Origin: Mediterranea massiliensis
GTDB lineage: Bacteria > Bacteroidota > Bacteroidia > Bacteroidales > Bacteroidaceae
Assembly: GCA_958402075.1 (NCBI GenBank)
Contig: CATXSD010000018.1
Location: 1 to 37,288 of the forward strand
DNA length: 37,288 nucleotides
Direction of reading: 5' to 3'
Part shown: positions 6,836 through 15,527 of the stretch, piece by piece
Layout of the letters: every line of letters starts with the position of its first letter
Numbering within the stretch: position 1 is the stretch's first letter
Position numbers and translations under genes: made by a program
The notes under the pieces: generated by a model
Told to the model about the DNA's origin: nothing
Seen by the model: the letters and a program-made list of their open reading frames with translations, nothing else
Databases searched by the model: none

Positions 6836-8473
6836 ATGTACGTCATTACGTCTCCAAATAAATGCAAGGGGGTGTTGCCGATCTTACTATTGCTGATATC
6901 TTTGTTTACACCTATCCCTGACCAATCAGCCGCCCATATAGAATATGCATGGTGGCTGACGGGATGGGTGTACGTCTTCCTGTGTGTTTTGTTACTCCTC
7001 TACGCACTGTTTATCCCTAAGAAAAAGAAAACACAAATCATAGGGCAAGAACTAATTCTATGGATATTGCTTATAATGGGTATGAAAGAAGTGTTCGCCG
7101 GATTGTTACAGCTGTTCGACTTTCAAGCCTCTAAACATTCGTTGTATTCATTTACAGGAAGTTTTTATAATCCTGGGCCATACGGTGGTTTTTTATCCAT
7201 TATTTTTCCTATTGCTTTTTACAAGACGCTATATTACAAGGAAAGGGTTCGCTATGGGAAGCCATATCAGCTATACTATCATTTTACTTTCATAATCTGC
7301 CTATTGTTGGGAAGTATGATTATAGCCGGAGCAAGCAGAGCGGCTTGGTGCGCTTCCTTAGTATCCTTGCCATGGGTTTATTATCATTTTTCTGAAAAGA
7401 ACAGGCAGAAAGTGGGTTCATGGATACATCACAGAAGAAAATACCTGTGGATATTTGCCTTAGGAATGCTTGTGGCAAGTATAATCGTATTCGGATTGAA
7501 AAAAGATTCGGCCTTAGGAAGAATATTCATTTGGAAAATTTGCTGCTTAAGTATTGCAGAATCTCCTATGAAAGGATATGGGAAGGGTACATTTGAAGGA
7601 ATCTATGGCCAGTTTCAGGAAAATTATTTTTCCAATCCCAATTATGCGGAATGGGAAGAACGAGTGGCCGGATGTCCGCATTATGCTTTCAATGAATATG
7701 TTCAAATCGCTGTTGAATACGGTATACCAATCCTCATTGGTATTATTTCACTTTTTGCAATCTGCTTTTTTACAGGTCTAAAAAAACGGAGGATTGCCGC
7801 CTGCGGAGGGTTATTGGCCTTCTTCATCTTTTCTTTCTTCTCTTATCCTAGCGAATTTCCAGCATTCTCAATCGCAGTATTTTTCTTAACAATTCTTTGT
7901 TGCGGAAATGAACAAAAGTGGAGTTGGTTATTATTGGCATGTATCAGTGGAATAGTAGGCTGTTCTATTTTTAAAAGCGATATTCATAAAGAACTTTCTC
8001 AGTGGAATGAATGCCGTATAAGATATCGTTTAGGAGCCTATGATAATGCAAAGGATGAATATGAAAAGCTATATCCGACATTAAAAAAAGAACATTCTTT
8101 TCTGTTCGAATACGGGCATTGTCTACATAAGTTACACGACTATAACCAATCTAATCAGATTTTATATGAAGCAGAAAAGACGATTTGCGATCCAATAGTT
8201 TTAAATATCATAGGGAAGAATTATGTTGAATTGAAACAATATACGGAAGCTGAAGAGTACTTCATTCGTTCATCTCATCGCCTTCCTAATCGCATCTACC
8301 CGTATTACCTGCTTGCCAAACTCTATGCGGAACCTCAATTCCGACAACCGGAAAAGTTCAAGAAAATGGCGGATAAAGTACTGCATAAGAAGCCCAAAGT
8401 TTATTCCAAGGCTATTGAGGAAATGAGAGAAGAAATTAAAAACATAGCAAAAGAACGCCATTTACCTATATGA
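6836..8473 (+). CDS. O-antigen ligase/PglL-like membrane protein with C-terminal TPR region
   Basis: A 545-residue polytopic membrane protein of the Wzy_C (PF04932) type: about ten hydrophobic segments within residues 10-380, the stretch GSFYNPGPYGGFL near 110, ASRAAWCASL near 167, and the long periplasmic-loop signature GYGKGTFEGIYGQFQ followed by HYAFNEYVQIAVEYGIP (about 245-300). Residues about 395-545 are soluble and TPR-like (AYDNAKDEYEKLYP, QYTEAEEYFIRSSHRLP). Relatives transfer polymerised or lipid-linked glycans to lipid A core or to proteins. Here there are no glycosyltransferases nearby, so transfer of a glycan to an exported peptide or lipoprotein is only a guess. Strongly AT-rich. 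Its stop overlaps the next start by 4 bases (ATGA). Confidence 0.8.
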   Translation: MYVITSPNKCKGVLPILLLLISLFTPIPDQSAAHIEYAWWLTGWVYVFLCVLLLLYALFIPKKKKTQIIGQELILWILLIMGMKEVFAGLLQLFDFQASKHSLYSFTGSFYNPGPYGGFLSIIFPIAFYKTLYYKERVRYGKPYQLYYHFTFIICLLLGSMIIAGASRAAWCASLVSLPWVYYHFSEKNRQKVGSWIHHRRKYLWIFALGMLVASIIVFGLKKDSALGRIFIWKICCLSIAESPMKGYGKGTFEGIYGQFQENYFSNPNYAEWEERVAGCPHYAFNEYVQIAVEYGIPILIGIISLFAICFFTGLKKRRIAACGGLLAFFIFSFFSYPSEFPAFSIAVFFLTILCCGNEQKWSWLLLACISGIVGCSIFKSDIHKELSQWNECRIRYRLGAYDNAKDEYEKLYPTLKKEHSFLFEYGHCLHKLHDYNQSNQILYEAEKTICDPIVLNIIGKNYVELKQYTEAEEYFIRSSHRLPNRIYPYYLLAKLYAEPQFRQPEKFKKMADKVLHKKPKVYSKAIEEMREEIKNIAKERHLPI

Positions 8474-9198
8474 AGATTCAAGTTTTGAAAAAGACAATCA
8501 TCACTTTGGGAAAGGTCGCATTCAGCCTCTTCGCCCTCTTCCAGCTCTACATCCTGGCCCGCCTGTACCTGTTCGCCTCGTGCGTCATTCCCACCTGGTC
8601 CATGTCGCCCACGCTGATTCGCGGCGACTACCTCATCGCTTCGCTACAAATACCGGGGCGGCGGGAATGGCAGAAGGACGGACAGGGAGGATATACCGTA
8701 CGGCGAAAGGAAGGACGGCGGGAAGTGAGGACAGGCGACGTGGTGGTGTTCAACTTCCCCTACGCACGGAACAAGGAACGGATGACGCTGTGCAACGACC
8801 TGTTCTACTGCAAGCGGTGCGCGGCCACGCCGGGGCAGGAGTACGGCTGGTGGTGGGAAGGGCGGAGGCACAGCCTGTACCTGCCCGCCAAGGGGGACGA
8901 GATTCCGCTGGACAGCATGGCCTGGAAGGAGTACCGCCGCTGCATCGAGTACGAGACCCGGCAGACGCTGTCCCTGCGGGGCGACACGGTACTACTGGGC
9001 GATTCCGTGGTCCGTACCTACCGCTTCCGGCACGACTACTACTTCATGCGGGGCGACAACTTTCAGGACTCCTACGACTCCCGCTTCTGGGGGCCGCTGC
9101 CCGATGACTTCATACTCGGCGTGGGGCAGTTCATCTGGTTCTCCCGCAATCCGGACAGCGGGGAGATACGGTGGGAGCGGATGTTCCGGAAACTTTGA
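8470..9198 (+). CDS. Signal peptidase I (S26, LepB type)
   Basis: A 242-residue membrane-anchored serine peptidase. One N-terminal transmembrane segment (about 13-38) leads into PTWSMSPTL, with catalytic Ser44, then TGDVVVFNFP and YCKRCAATPGQ with the general-base Lys115. The box-E motif MRGDNFQDSYDSRFWGPLP is near residue 190. It cleaves leader peptides outside the inner membrane. It overlaps the preceding gene by 4 bases and is the last gene of the NVEALA operon, so it may serve that peptide specifically; the housekeeping lepB should be elsewhere. The first ~45 bases are AT-rich like the operon upstream, then the gene becomes very GC-rich, a sharp change in composition. Confidence 0.9.
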   Translation: MKIQVLKKTIITLGKVAFSLFALFQLYILARLYLFASCVIPTWSMSPTLIRGDYLIASLQIPGRREWQKDGQGGYTVRRKEGRREVRTGDVVVFNFPYARNKERMTLCNDLFYCKRCAATPGQEYGWWWEGRRHSLYLPAKGDEIPLDSMAWKEYRRCIEYETRQTLSLRGDTVLLGDSVVRTYRFRHDYYFMRGDNFQDSYDSRFWGPLPDDFILGVGQFIWFSRNPDSGEIRWERMFRKL

Positions 9199-9221
9199 AA
9201 GAATCGCATAAACCAACCTTA

Positions 9222-11012
9222 TTACTCGTCCGAGAAGCGCACCAGCACCTCGCGGTACGAATTGAATATCTTCGATTTCGAGACGAAGCCCAGGTACTTG
9301 CCTTCCTGGTCGACGACGGGCAGATTCCAGGCCTGGGTGTCGTCGAAGGTCTGCATCACCTGCTCCATGTTGTCCGTGTCGTAGAGGCGGCCGGGGGCTG
9401 AGGTCATGAACTTGCTCACGGTGAAGCGGTGGTACAGTTCCTGGCGGAACATGATGTTGCGCATGTCCCCCAGCCGGACAATGCCCAACAGCTTGCCTTC
9501 CTGGTCGGTGACGGGGAAGATGTTGCGTTTCGACTTCGAGATGGCCCGCACCATTTCACCCAGGTCCATTTCGGGATGGACCACGACAAAATCTTTCTCC
9601 ACTACGTTCTCCACCTTCATCAGGGTCAGTACGGCCTTGTCCTTGTGGTGGGTCAGCAGTTCGCCCTTCTTGGCCAGACGCATGGAGTAGATGCTGTGGG
9701 GTTCGAAGACGATGATGGTGAGGTATGCGCTGACAGATACAATCATCAGCGGCAGGAACAGGTCGTAGCCACCCGTGAGTTCGGCGATGAGGAACACACC
9801 CGTCAGCGGAGCGTGCATCACGCCGCTCATCACGCCTGCCATGCCCATCAGGGCGAAGTTCTTCTCGGGCAGGTAGGCTGTCACGTCGAACTCGTTGCTG
9901 AAGTGCGAGAAGACGAAGCCTGCGATACAGCCCAGATAAAGTGAGGGGGCGAAGATACCGCCGCAACCGCCGCCGCCGTTGGTGGCGCTCGAGGCAAATA
10001 CCTTGAAGAGGATGATGAGCATCAGGTAGACGAGCAGCAGGTCGCCGTGACCGTAGAAGAAGGAGTTGTTCATCACCGTGTCCCATTCGGCATTGGTCGT
10101 GCCGTTGAGCAGCAGTTCGATGGTGTCGTAGCCTTCGCCGTAGAGCGGAGGGAAGAGGAAGATGAGGATGCTCAGCATGGCACCGCCCACCATCAGTTTC
10201 TTATAAGGCTTCTTGAGCCGGCCGAAAACACCTTCCACCGAGTTCATGGCACGGGTGAAGTATAGCGAAACCAGTCCGCAGAAGATGCCCAGCATGATGA
10301 CGTAGGGAATGCGGCTCAGCTCGAAGGGCTGGTCCAGGTGGAACTGGAACATGGCCTCCTGTCCCGTCACGACGTAGGACACCGTGGCGGCCGTCACGGC
10401 CGATATCAGCAGGGGGAGCAGCGACGACATGGTGAGGTCTATCATCAGCACTTCCAGCGTGAAGACCAGTCCGGCGATGGGCGCCTTGAAGATGCCGGCC
10501 ACCGCACCTGCCGCGCCACAGCCCACGAGCAGCATCAGTGTGCGGTGCTCCATCTTGAAGATACTGCCCAGGTTGGAACCGATGGCCGAGCCGGTCAGCA
10601 CGATGGGGGCCTCGGCTCCTACCGAACCGCCGAAGCCGATGGTGATGGAGCTGGCGATGATGGACGACCACGTGTTGTGCCGCTTGATACGTCCCTGACG
10701 GCGCGAGATGGCATACAGAATCTTGGTGACTCCGTGGCTGATATCGTCCTTCACCACATAGCGGACAAACAGCCCGGCCAGGAAAATACCCACTACGGGG
10801 TAGACCAGGTACAGGTAGTTGGCCTCGGTCGTGTTGAAGTTTTCCGTCAGGAAGGTCTGTATCCAGTGTATCAGCATCTTCAGTATCAGGGCGGCCAGGG
10901 CCGTGAAGATACCAACCAGGAAACTGAGTATCAGGATGAACCGTTTTTCCTTGATGTTCTTCTCGCGCCAGACGAGGAGCCGCTGCAGCAGATTTTTCCG
11001 TTCTCCCTTCAT
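9222..11012 (-). CDS. ClC-type chloride channel/transporter with CBS pair
   Basis: A 596-residue protein. Residues about 25-430 form the ClC membrane domain: ISHGVTKIL replaces the usual GSGIP motif, GFGGSVGAEAPIVLTG carries the gating-glutamate region (GAEAP where GREGP is usual), and GGGGCGGIFAPSL is the third anion-site motif (GxFxP). Residues about 450-596 contain two CBS domains (VVEKDFVVVHPEMDL..., KFMTSAPGRLYDTDN...), which usually sense adenine nucleotides or ionic conditions. The start is one base after the tsaC stop, so the two are co-transcribed. It converges with lepB across 23 bases with no obvious terminator. The weak first selectivity motif leaves open whether it is a channel or an exchanger. 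Confidence 0.93.
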   Translation of the reverse strand: MKGERKNLLQRLLVWREKNIKEKRFILILSFLVGIFTALAALILKMLIHWIQTFLTENFNTTEANYLYLVYPVVGIFLAGLFVRYVVKDDISHGVTKILYAISRRQGRIKRHNTWSSIIASSITIGFGGSVGAEAPIVLTGSAIGSNLGSIFKMEHRTLMLLVGCGAAGAVAGIFKAPIAGLVFTLEVLMIDLTMSSLLPLLISAVTAATVSYVVTGQEAMFQFHLDQPFELSRIPYVIMLGIFCGLVSLYFTRAMNSVEGVFGRLKKPYKKLMVGGAMLSILIFLFPPLYGEGYDTIELLLNGTTNAEWDTVMNNSFFYGHGDLLLVYLMLIILFKVFASSATNGGGGCGGIFAPSLYLGCIAGFVFSHFSNEFDVTAYLPEKNFALMGMAGVMSGVMHAPLTGVFLIAELTGGYDLFLPLMIVSVSAYLTIIVFEPHSIYSMRLAKKGELLTHHKDKAVLTLMKVENVVEKDFVVVHPEMDLGEMVRAISKSKRNIFPVTDQEGKLLGIVRLGDMRNIMFRQELYHRFTVSKFMTSAPGRLYDTDNMEQVMQTFDDTQAWNLPVVDQEGKYLGFVSKSKIFNSYREVLVRFSDE

Positions 11013-11013
11013 G

Positions 11014-11577
11014 CTATTGTCTGATGATTTTTATGACACCGCCTTTGTCCAGCTTGATGATGCTCGACGGTTTGGCTTTGCCGGTCTCTTCGCGGCGGTA
11101 GTCCACGATATAGTCAACGGCCGACTTGATTTCTTCGCTGATTTCGCTGAAGTTCTGTGGCGAAGGCTGTCCGCTGACATTGGCCGACGTAGAAACGATG
11201 GCTTTGCGGAACTGCTGGCACAGGCGCTTGGAGAATTCCTCGCCCGTGACGCGGATACCCACGCTACCGTCTTCGGCCAGGAGGTTGGGGGCCAGGTTGC
11301 GGGCGCCCGAGTAGATGATGGTCAGCGGCTTGTCGGCCAGTTCGATGAGGTCCCAGGCCACTTCGGGTACATCCTGTACGTAGAAGTCTACCTTGACGGC
11401 CGAATCGACCAGCACCAGCATGGCCTTGCTGTCGGCCCTGTGCTTGATTTCGTACACGCGGCGCACGGCCTCCTCGTTGGTGGCGTCGCATCCGATGCCC
11501 CAGATGGTGTCCGTGGGGTAGAGTATCACTCCGCCCTCGCGCATCACCTGGCAGGCTTTTTTTATCTCTTCGTTCAT
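11014..11577 (-). CDS. tsaC: Threonylcarbamoyl-AMP synthase (Sua5/YciO/YrdC)
   Basis: A 187-residue YrdC-domain protein. It makes threonylcarbamoyl-AMP from threonine, bicarbonate and ATP for the t6A modification at position 37 of ANN-decoding tRNAs. Seen motifs: GGVILYPTDTIWGIGCDATN (13-32), YEIKHRADSKAMLVLVDS, KPLTIIYSG, GSVGIRV and the C-terminal STSANVSGQPSP. It lacks the extra C-terminal Sua5 domain, like the short TsaC form. It is the first gene of an operon with the ClC gene; an exact -7 box lies about 30 bases upstream. Confidence 0.93.
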   Translation of the reverse strand: MNEEIKKACQVMREGGVILYPTDTIWGIGCDATNEEAVRRVYEIKHRADSKAMLVLVDSAVKVDFYVQDVPEVAWDLIELADKPLTIIYSGARNLAPNLLAEDGSVGIRVTGEEFSKRLCQQFRKAIVSTSANVSGQPSPQNFSEISEEIKSAVDYIVDYRREETGKAKPSSIIKLDKGGVIKIIRQ

Positions 11578-11608
11578 CTTGTAAAGTCCGTTTAAAGTGA
11601 TTCTTACG

Positions 11609-11616
11609 CAAAAGTA
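11609..11616 (-). promoter_or_regulatory. -7 box of the tsaC-ClC operon
   Basis: TACTTTTG on the minus strand is an exact match to TAnnTTTG, 32 bases before the tsaC ATG. No good TTTG lies at the expected distance upstream. Confidence 0.55.
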
Positions 11617-11673
11617 GGCATTTTATTCCATTAAAGGAAGTCCGTCCCTGCTTTTTTGGTTTTGGCGTGGACA

Positions 11674-11705
11674 TTTGGCCGTTTGGCGGATTCTTCTTAT
11701 CTTGC
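11674..11705 (+). promoter_or_regulatory. Possible promoter of the sulfatase gene
   Basis: TTTG at 11674-11677, a 20-base spacer, then TATCTTGC at 11698-11705, an imperfect match to TAnnTTTG. It would start transcription near 11712, about 38 bases before the ATG. Confidence 0.45.
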
Positions 11706-11749
11706 CGACGTTTTGCATTTGATAAGTGAAATCTGAATCATTGAAAACC

Positions 11750-13210
11750 ATGAATCGCTTTTATACCGTTCCGGCCTGTCTGCTGGCCGCAATGCCGTTC
11801 TGCAGCACACAGGCGCAGGACGCAGTTTCGCAACGTCCCAATCTGCTGGTGGTGATGGCCGACCAGTTTCGCGGAGATGCCTTCGGATTCCGCGGAAAGG
11901 AAGCGGTGAAGACACCTTGTTTCGACCGTTTTGCCAGTCAGGCAGTGGTGTTCACCCAGGCTGCCAGCAGCTATCCGGTTTCGTCGCCTGCCAGGGGAAT
12001 GTTCCTGTCGGGGGCTTATCCGCATGTCAACGGGGTCTTGACGAACTGTCAGTCACAGTCGGCCACACAGGATGTGGAGTTGAGGCAGAACCTGACGTGC
12101 TGGTCGGACGTCCTGAAGCAGGAAGGCTATCAGACGGCCTACATCGGCAAGTGGCACCTGGACAAGCCGATGAAGCCCTATGTGGATTGTGCCAACAACC
12201 GCGGGGCGATGGCCTGGAACGAATGGTGTCCGCCCGAACGCAGGCATGGGTTCGACTATTGGACGGCGTATGGTACTTACGACAACCACCTTCGTCCGCT
12301 CTACTGGAGTCGTGATGCTGGAAGGGACGGCTTTTACTATGTAGACCAGTGGGGACCGGAATATGAGGCCGACCTGGCCATTCAATACCTGGACAGTATC
12401 CGCGACTCGGACAAACCTTTTGCCATGATGGTGTCCATGAACCCTCCGCATACGGGCTACGAGCTGGTGCCCGAACGTTACAAGGAGCTTTACCGGGATT
12501 TGAATGTCGACTCGATAGCCGCTTCCTTGCCCCAGTTGCAGGGTCATCCGAAGTTTGCCAAGCTTTTCAAGGAAAGCCTGCCCAACTATTATGCTTGCAT
12601 TACGGGGGTGGATGAACAGTTCGGGCGCATTGTGGAGGCGTTGAAGCGAAACGGACAATATGACCATACGATTGTGGTGTTCGTGTCGGACCACGGCGAC
12701 TCGATGGGTTTGCACGAAAACATTGGCAAGAACATTTTTTACGAGGAGGCAGTCCGCATCCCGTTCTTGTTGGCCTATGGCGACCGGATAGCTCCTCGCG
12801 TGGACAATGACCTGTTGATTTCCATTGAAGATTTCTGTCCCACCATTCTGTCATTGCTGGGGCTGAAGGACCGCATTCCCTCTACCGTGCAGGCCCGTGA
12901 CCTGAGCGAACAGGTGAAGGGTAGCCGCGAACAGATGCCCGACGGCCAGCTGTATATGCGCTACAGCGCCGTGGACGAGACGGGAACGAACGTGGATACC
13001 GGTACCCGGGGGTATCGGACACAGCGGTATACTTATGCCGTGCGTTTCGAGCGCGGGAAGGTAGTGGACCGTTTCCTCTTTGACCGGCAGAAAGACCCTG
13101 CACAACTGGAAAACCTTGTGGAGAAGCAATCCGAAGTGGCCGATGACCTGCATGGCCGCATGAAGAAACGGCTGGATGAGATACACGATCCCGCCGCCGT
13201 TTTCCTTTGA
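11750..13210 (+). CDS. Exported Ser-type sulfatase (S1 family)
   Basis: A 486-residue hydrolase with a signal peptide (MNRFYTVPACLLAAMPFCST, cleavage likely after AQA near residue 23). The core begins NLLVVMADQFRGDAF. The sulfatase signature SSPARGMFLSG places the residue to be converted to formylglycine at Ser78, so an anaerobic radical-SAM maturase elsewhere in the genome is needed. Another metal-site motif, VFVSDHGDSMGLHENIGKN, is near residue 310. Such enzymes release sulfate from host or marine glycans; the substrate cannot be told from sequence. A start at 11726 in the same frame is possible, but ATG 11750 gives a clean signal peptide. No SusC/SusD or glycosidase genes accompany it; a sensor kinase gene follows 150 bases later with its own promoter. 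Confidence 0.92.
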   Translation: MNRFYTVPACLLAAMPFCSTQAQDAVSQRPNLLVVMADQFRGDAFGFRGKEAVKTPCFDRFASQAVVFTQAASSYPVSSPARGMFLSGAYPHVNGVLTNCQSQSATQDVELRQNLTCWSDVLKQEGYQTAYIGKWHLDKPMKPYVDCANNRGAMAWNEWCPPERRHGFDYWTAYGTYDNHLRPLYWSRDAGRDGFYYVDQWGPEYEADLAIQYLDSIRDSDKPFAMMVSMNPPHTGYELVPERYKELYRDLNVDSIAASLPQLQGHPKFAKLFKESLPNYYACITGVDEQFGRIVEALKRNGQYDHTIVVFVSDHGDSMGLHENIGKNIFYEEAVRIPFLLAYGDRIAPRVDNDLLISIEDFCPTILSLLGLKDRIPSTVQARDLSEQVKGSREQMPDGQLYMRYSAVDETGTNVDTGTRGYRTQRYTYAVRFERGKVVDRFLFDRQKDPAQLENLVEKQSEVADDLHGRMKKRLDEIHDPAAVFL

Positions 13211-13288
13211 GCGGTTCTCGTTTTATGGGTTTCCGCTGCTATCCGGATGGGCTTTTACAGGTTACAGGCATAAGATTATCCTTCCCCT

Positions 13289-13321
13289 TTTGCCGTTATT
13301 GTTGGAAAAGGGTTACTTTTG
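13289..13321 (+). promoter_or_regulatory. Promoter of the sensor kinase gene
   Basis: TTTG (13289-13292), 21-base spacer and exact TACTTTTG (13314-13321). Transcription would begin near 13328, about 32 bases before the ATG at 13360. This separates the kinase from the sulfatase transcript. Confidence 0.75.
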
Positions 13322-13359
13322 CAATAGTTTTTTGACAAGAGCACTTGATAAAACAGAAT

Positions 13360-15390
13360 ATGAAAAGGCGGTTGCGAACGAGATTTTATTTCTGCTGGCT
13401 GCTGGTTGCGATAGGCTTCCTCTCGTGTACACAGCAGGACAGAGGGAACAGCCTGTCGGAGCTGGAAGCCTTTGAGCAGTTCTTTGCCCGACATGCCGAC
13501 TCCATTTCGACAGCTCCCCGCTGGATGAGAGCCGAAGCTCTGAAACGGATGGAAGAGGCACATGATAGCCTGGTGAAGTATGACTATCTGTCGCTGACAC
13601 TGAAGACCTATCTGATGACATCGCAGATGGATTCGGCCTGGCTGGTAGTTCACAAAATAGATGATTTTGTGGCACATCGGCCTTTCTCGCCTGCTTTGGC
13701 CGACTTGAAGTCGGAATGCCTGAACATGAAGGGCAATCTTTGGGGGCGGACAGGCTATATGGACTCGGCCAAGCTGGCTTTCCAGCAGGCTTACGAATGG
13801 CGGATGAAAGGAACGCGTACCGACGGGGTTCCGGATATCCTGATGAATTTGGCCGACGCCTGCAACCGTTTGGGGCGTCTGGACGAGGGAGCCATGTGGT
13901 ACAGAAGGGCTTTATTGCTCTGCGACTCCTTGCAGTTGCCTTCGGAGCGGCGTACTCCCATCTACTATGGTCTGGCCCAGGTCTATGTGGCTTTGCGTGA
14001 TTTTGACCAGTGTGATCATTACTATAATCTGGCAGGTAAGGAGTATGACCACATGCTTCCGTATGAAAAATACATCTATCTGAACAACCGGGGTACCTCA
14101 TATTATTATCGGGGAGACAGCCGGACAGCCATGACTTACTTCCGAAAACTCATCCATTTGGCTGGAAGCTATCCCGACATGGCTTTCGAACTGAACTTGG
14201 GTCGTCTGAATTTGAGCGATTGTTTCCTGCAACTGGCGATGCCCGATTCTGCGGCCCGGTACATGGACGAATGCCGTTCCTTCTTCGAACGCATCGGCCA
14301 TACGACCGCTCTTTACTATCTCGATACGCAGACAGTCGAAATGGCTTTGCTACGAAAGGACTTCCCGCGTGCTTACGAGGTGCTGGCGCATGGAGTGACG
14401 CCTGCCGACATCGATCCGGACATGATACATATCCGCAACCGCTATCTGCAGCAATATTACGAAGAAACGGGCGACTTCCGCCAGGCATACCTTTATCAGA
14501 AGAACAACCTGCGCTTGGACGACTCCATCCGTAGCGAACGGGTGCGTATGCATACGGCCGACCTGGCTCTGCGCTATCAGCAGGATTCTACGCTGTTGAG
14601 CCATCGGATCATGATACGTGAGGCCGAGAACCAGGTGTTGCAGCTTCGTCAGACACAATTGATTGTAGCCATGGGGGCCGTTGTCTGCCTGCTGCTGGCG
14701 GTTTTCCTTTATCTGTACAATAAGAAGAAAAGGGCACTGATGCAGGCCGAGAACCGGCGTATGGTGTCTTCGCTGAGACTGGAAAACATTCGTAACCGTC
14801 TGTCCCCACACTTCATTTTCAATGTACTGAATCAGGAGATGCTGTCGCGTAAGCAGGAGGCGGAGAAGACGGAACTGGCTTCACTGGTCAAGTTGATGAG
14901 GCGTAATTTGGAATTGGCCGAACAGGTGTGTGTAACCCTGGAAGAGGAGCTTGATTTCGTGAAAACCTACATTGAGCTGGAACGCCGCTCGTTGGGAGCT
15001 TTGTTCCATCCGACCATCCGAGTGGGCGATGGCGTGTGTCCTTCGCAGGTGCTGCTGCCTTCCATGCTCATCCAGATACCGGTGGAGAATGCCGTGAAGC
15101 ATGCCCTGAGCGGGAAGGACGGTGACCGTAACCTCTGGATAGACATTGACCGCCATCCGTCGGGCGGTGTGGCTATCCGTATCACGGACAATGGCGGAGG
15201 CTATCGTCCCAGCAGTCGGAATCGGGGAACGGGTACGGGCATGAAGGTCATCATGCAGACCATTCAGATATTGAATACCAAGAATCGTCGGGAAATCGAT
15301 GTGTCGGTGCACAATGTAAATTTGCAGGATGGTAGTGTGGGTTGCCAGGTTTCGTTCCTTTTGCCACCAGATTATGATTACCGACTATAG
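13360..15390 (+). CDS. LytS-type sensor histidine kinase with periplasmic TPR domain
   Basis: A 676-residue kinase. An N-terminal signal or anchor segment (residues 7-23) ends GFLSC, so Cys23 could be lipidated, although the lipobox is loose. Residues about 50-420 are helical TPR-like repeats (MDSAKLAFQQAYEWRMK, LDEGAMWYRRALLLCDSL) facing the periplasm. A transmembrane helix spans 432-453. The cytoplasmic part has a coiled coil, then the His_kinase (PF06580) motif LSPHFIFNVLNQ with phospho-acceptor His484, and a C-terminal ATPase with IQIPVENAVKHA and ITDNGGGY. It should phosphorylate the LytTR regulator encoded next. A TTG start five codons earlier is possible; ATG 13360 follows the promoter at the usual distance. 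The signal sensed is unknown. Confidence 0.92.
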   Translation: MKRRLRTRFYFCWLLVAIGFLSCTQQDRGNSLSELEAFEQFFARHADSISTAPRWMRAEALKRMEEAHDSLVKYDYLSLTLKTYLMTSQMDSAWLVVHKIDDFVAHRPFSPALADLKSECLNMKGNLWGRTGYMDSAKLAFQQAYEWRMKGTRTDGVPDILMNLADACNRLGRLDEGAMWYRRALLLCDSLQLPSERRTPIYYGLAQVYVALRDFDQCDHYYNLAGKEYDHMLPYEKYIYLNNRGTSYYYRGDSRTAMTYFRKLIHLAGSYPDMAFELNLGRLNLSDCFLQLAMPDSAARYMDECRSFFERIGHTTALYYLDTQTVEMALLRKDFPRAYEVLAHGVTPADIDPDMIHIRNRYLQQYYEETGDFRQAYLYQKNNLRLDDSIRSERVRMHTADLALRYQQDSTLLSHRIMIREAENQVLQLRQTQLIVAMGAVVCLLLAVFLYLYNKKKRALMQAENRRMVSSLRLENIRNRLSPHFIFNVLNQEMLSRKQEAEKTELASLVKLMRRNLELAEQVCVTLEEELDFVKTYIELERRSLGALFHPTIRVGDGVCPSQVLLPSMLIQIPVENAVKHALSGKDGDRNLWIDIDRHPSGGVAIRITDNGGGYRPSSRNRGTGTGMKVIMQTIQILNTKNRREIDVSVHNVNLQDGSVGCQVSFLLPPDYDYRL

Positions 15391-15472
15391 AAAAAGAATA
15401 TAAGGATAATCCCGTTTTTTGATAGAATAATATCAGATTTTTAGTGGATAGTACGAAGTGAGTGTTTTGTTT

Positions 15473-15504
15473 TTTGCTTGTCTGTAATAAATTCCTTATA
15501 TTCG
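15473..15504 (+). promoter_or_regulatory. Promoter of the response regulator gene
   Basis: TTTG (15473-15476), 20-base spacer, TATATTCG (15497-15504; one base off TAnnTTTG). It lies about 24 bases before the ATG at 15528, so the regulator may be transcribed apart from its kinase. Confidence 0.55.
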
Positions 15505-15527
15505 CTTCAAAAACAAGTAGATATTAC

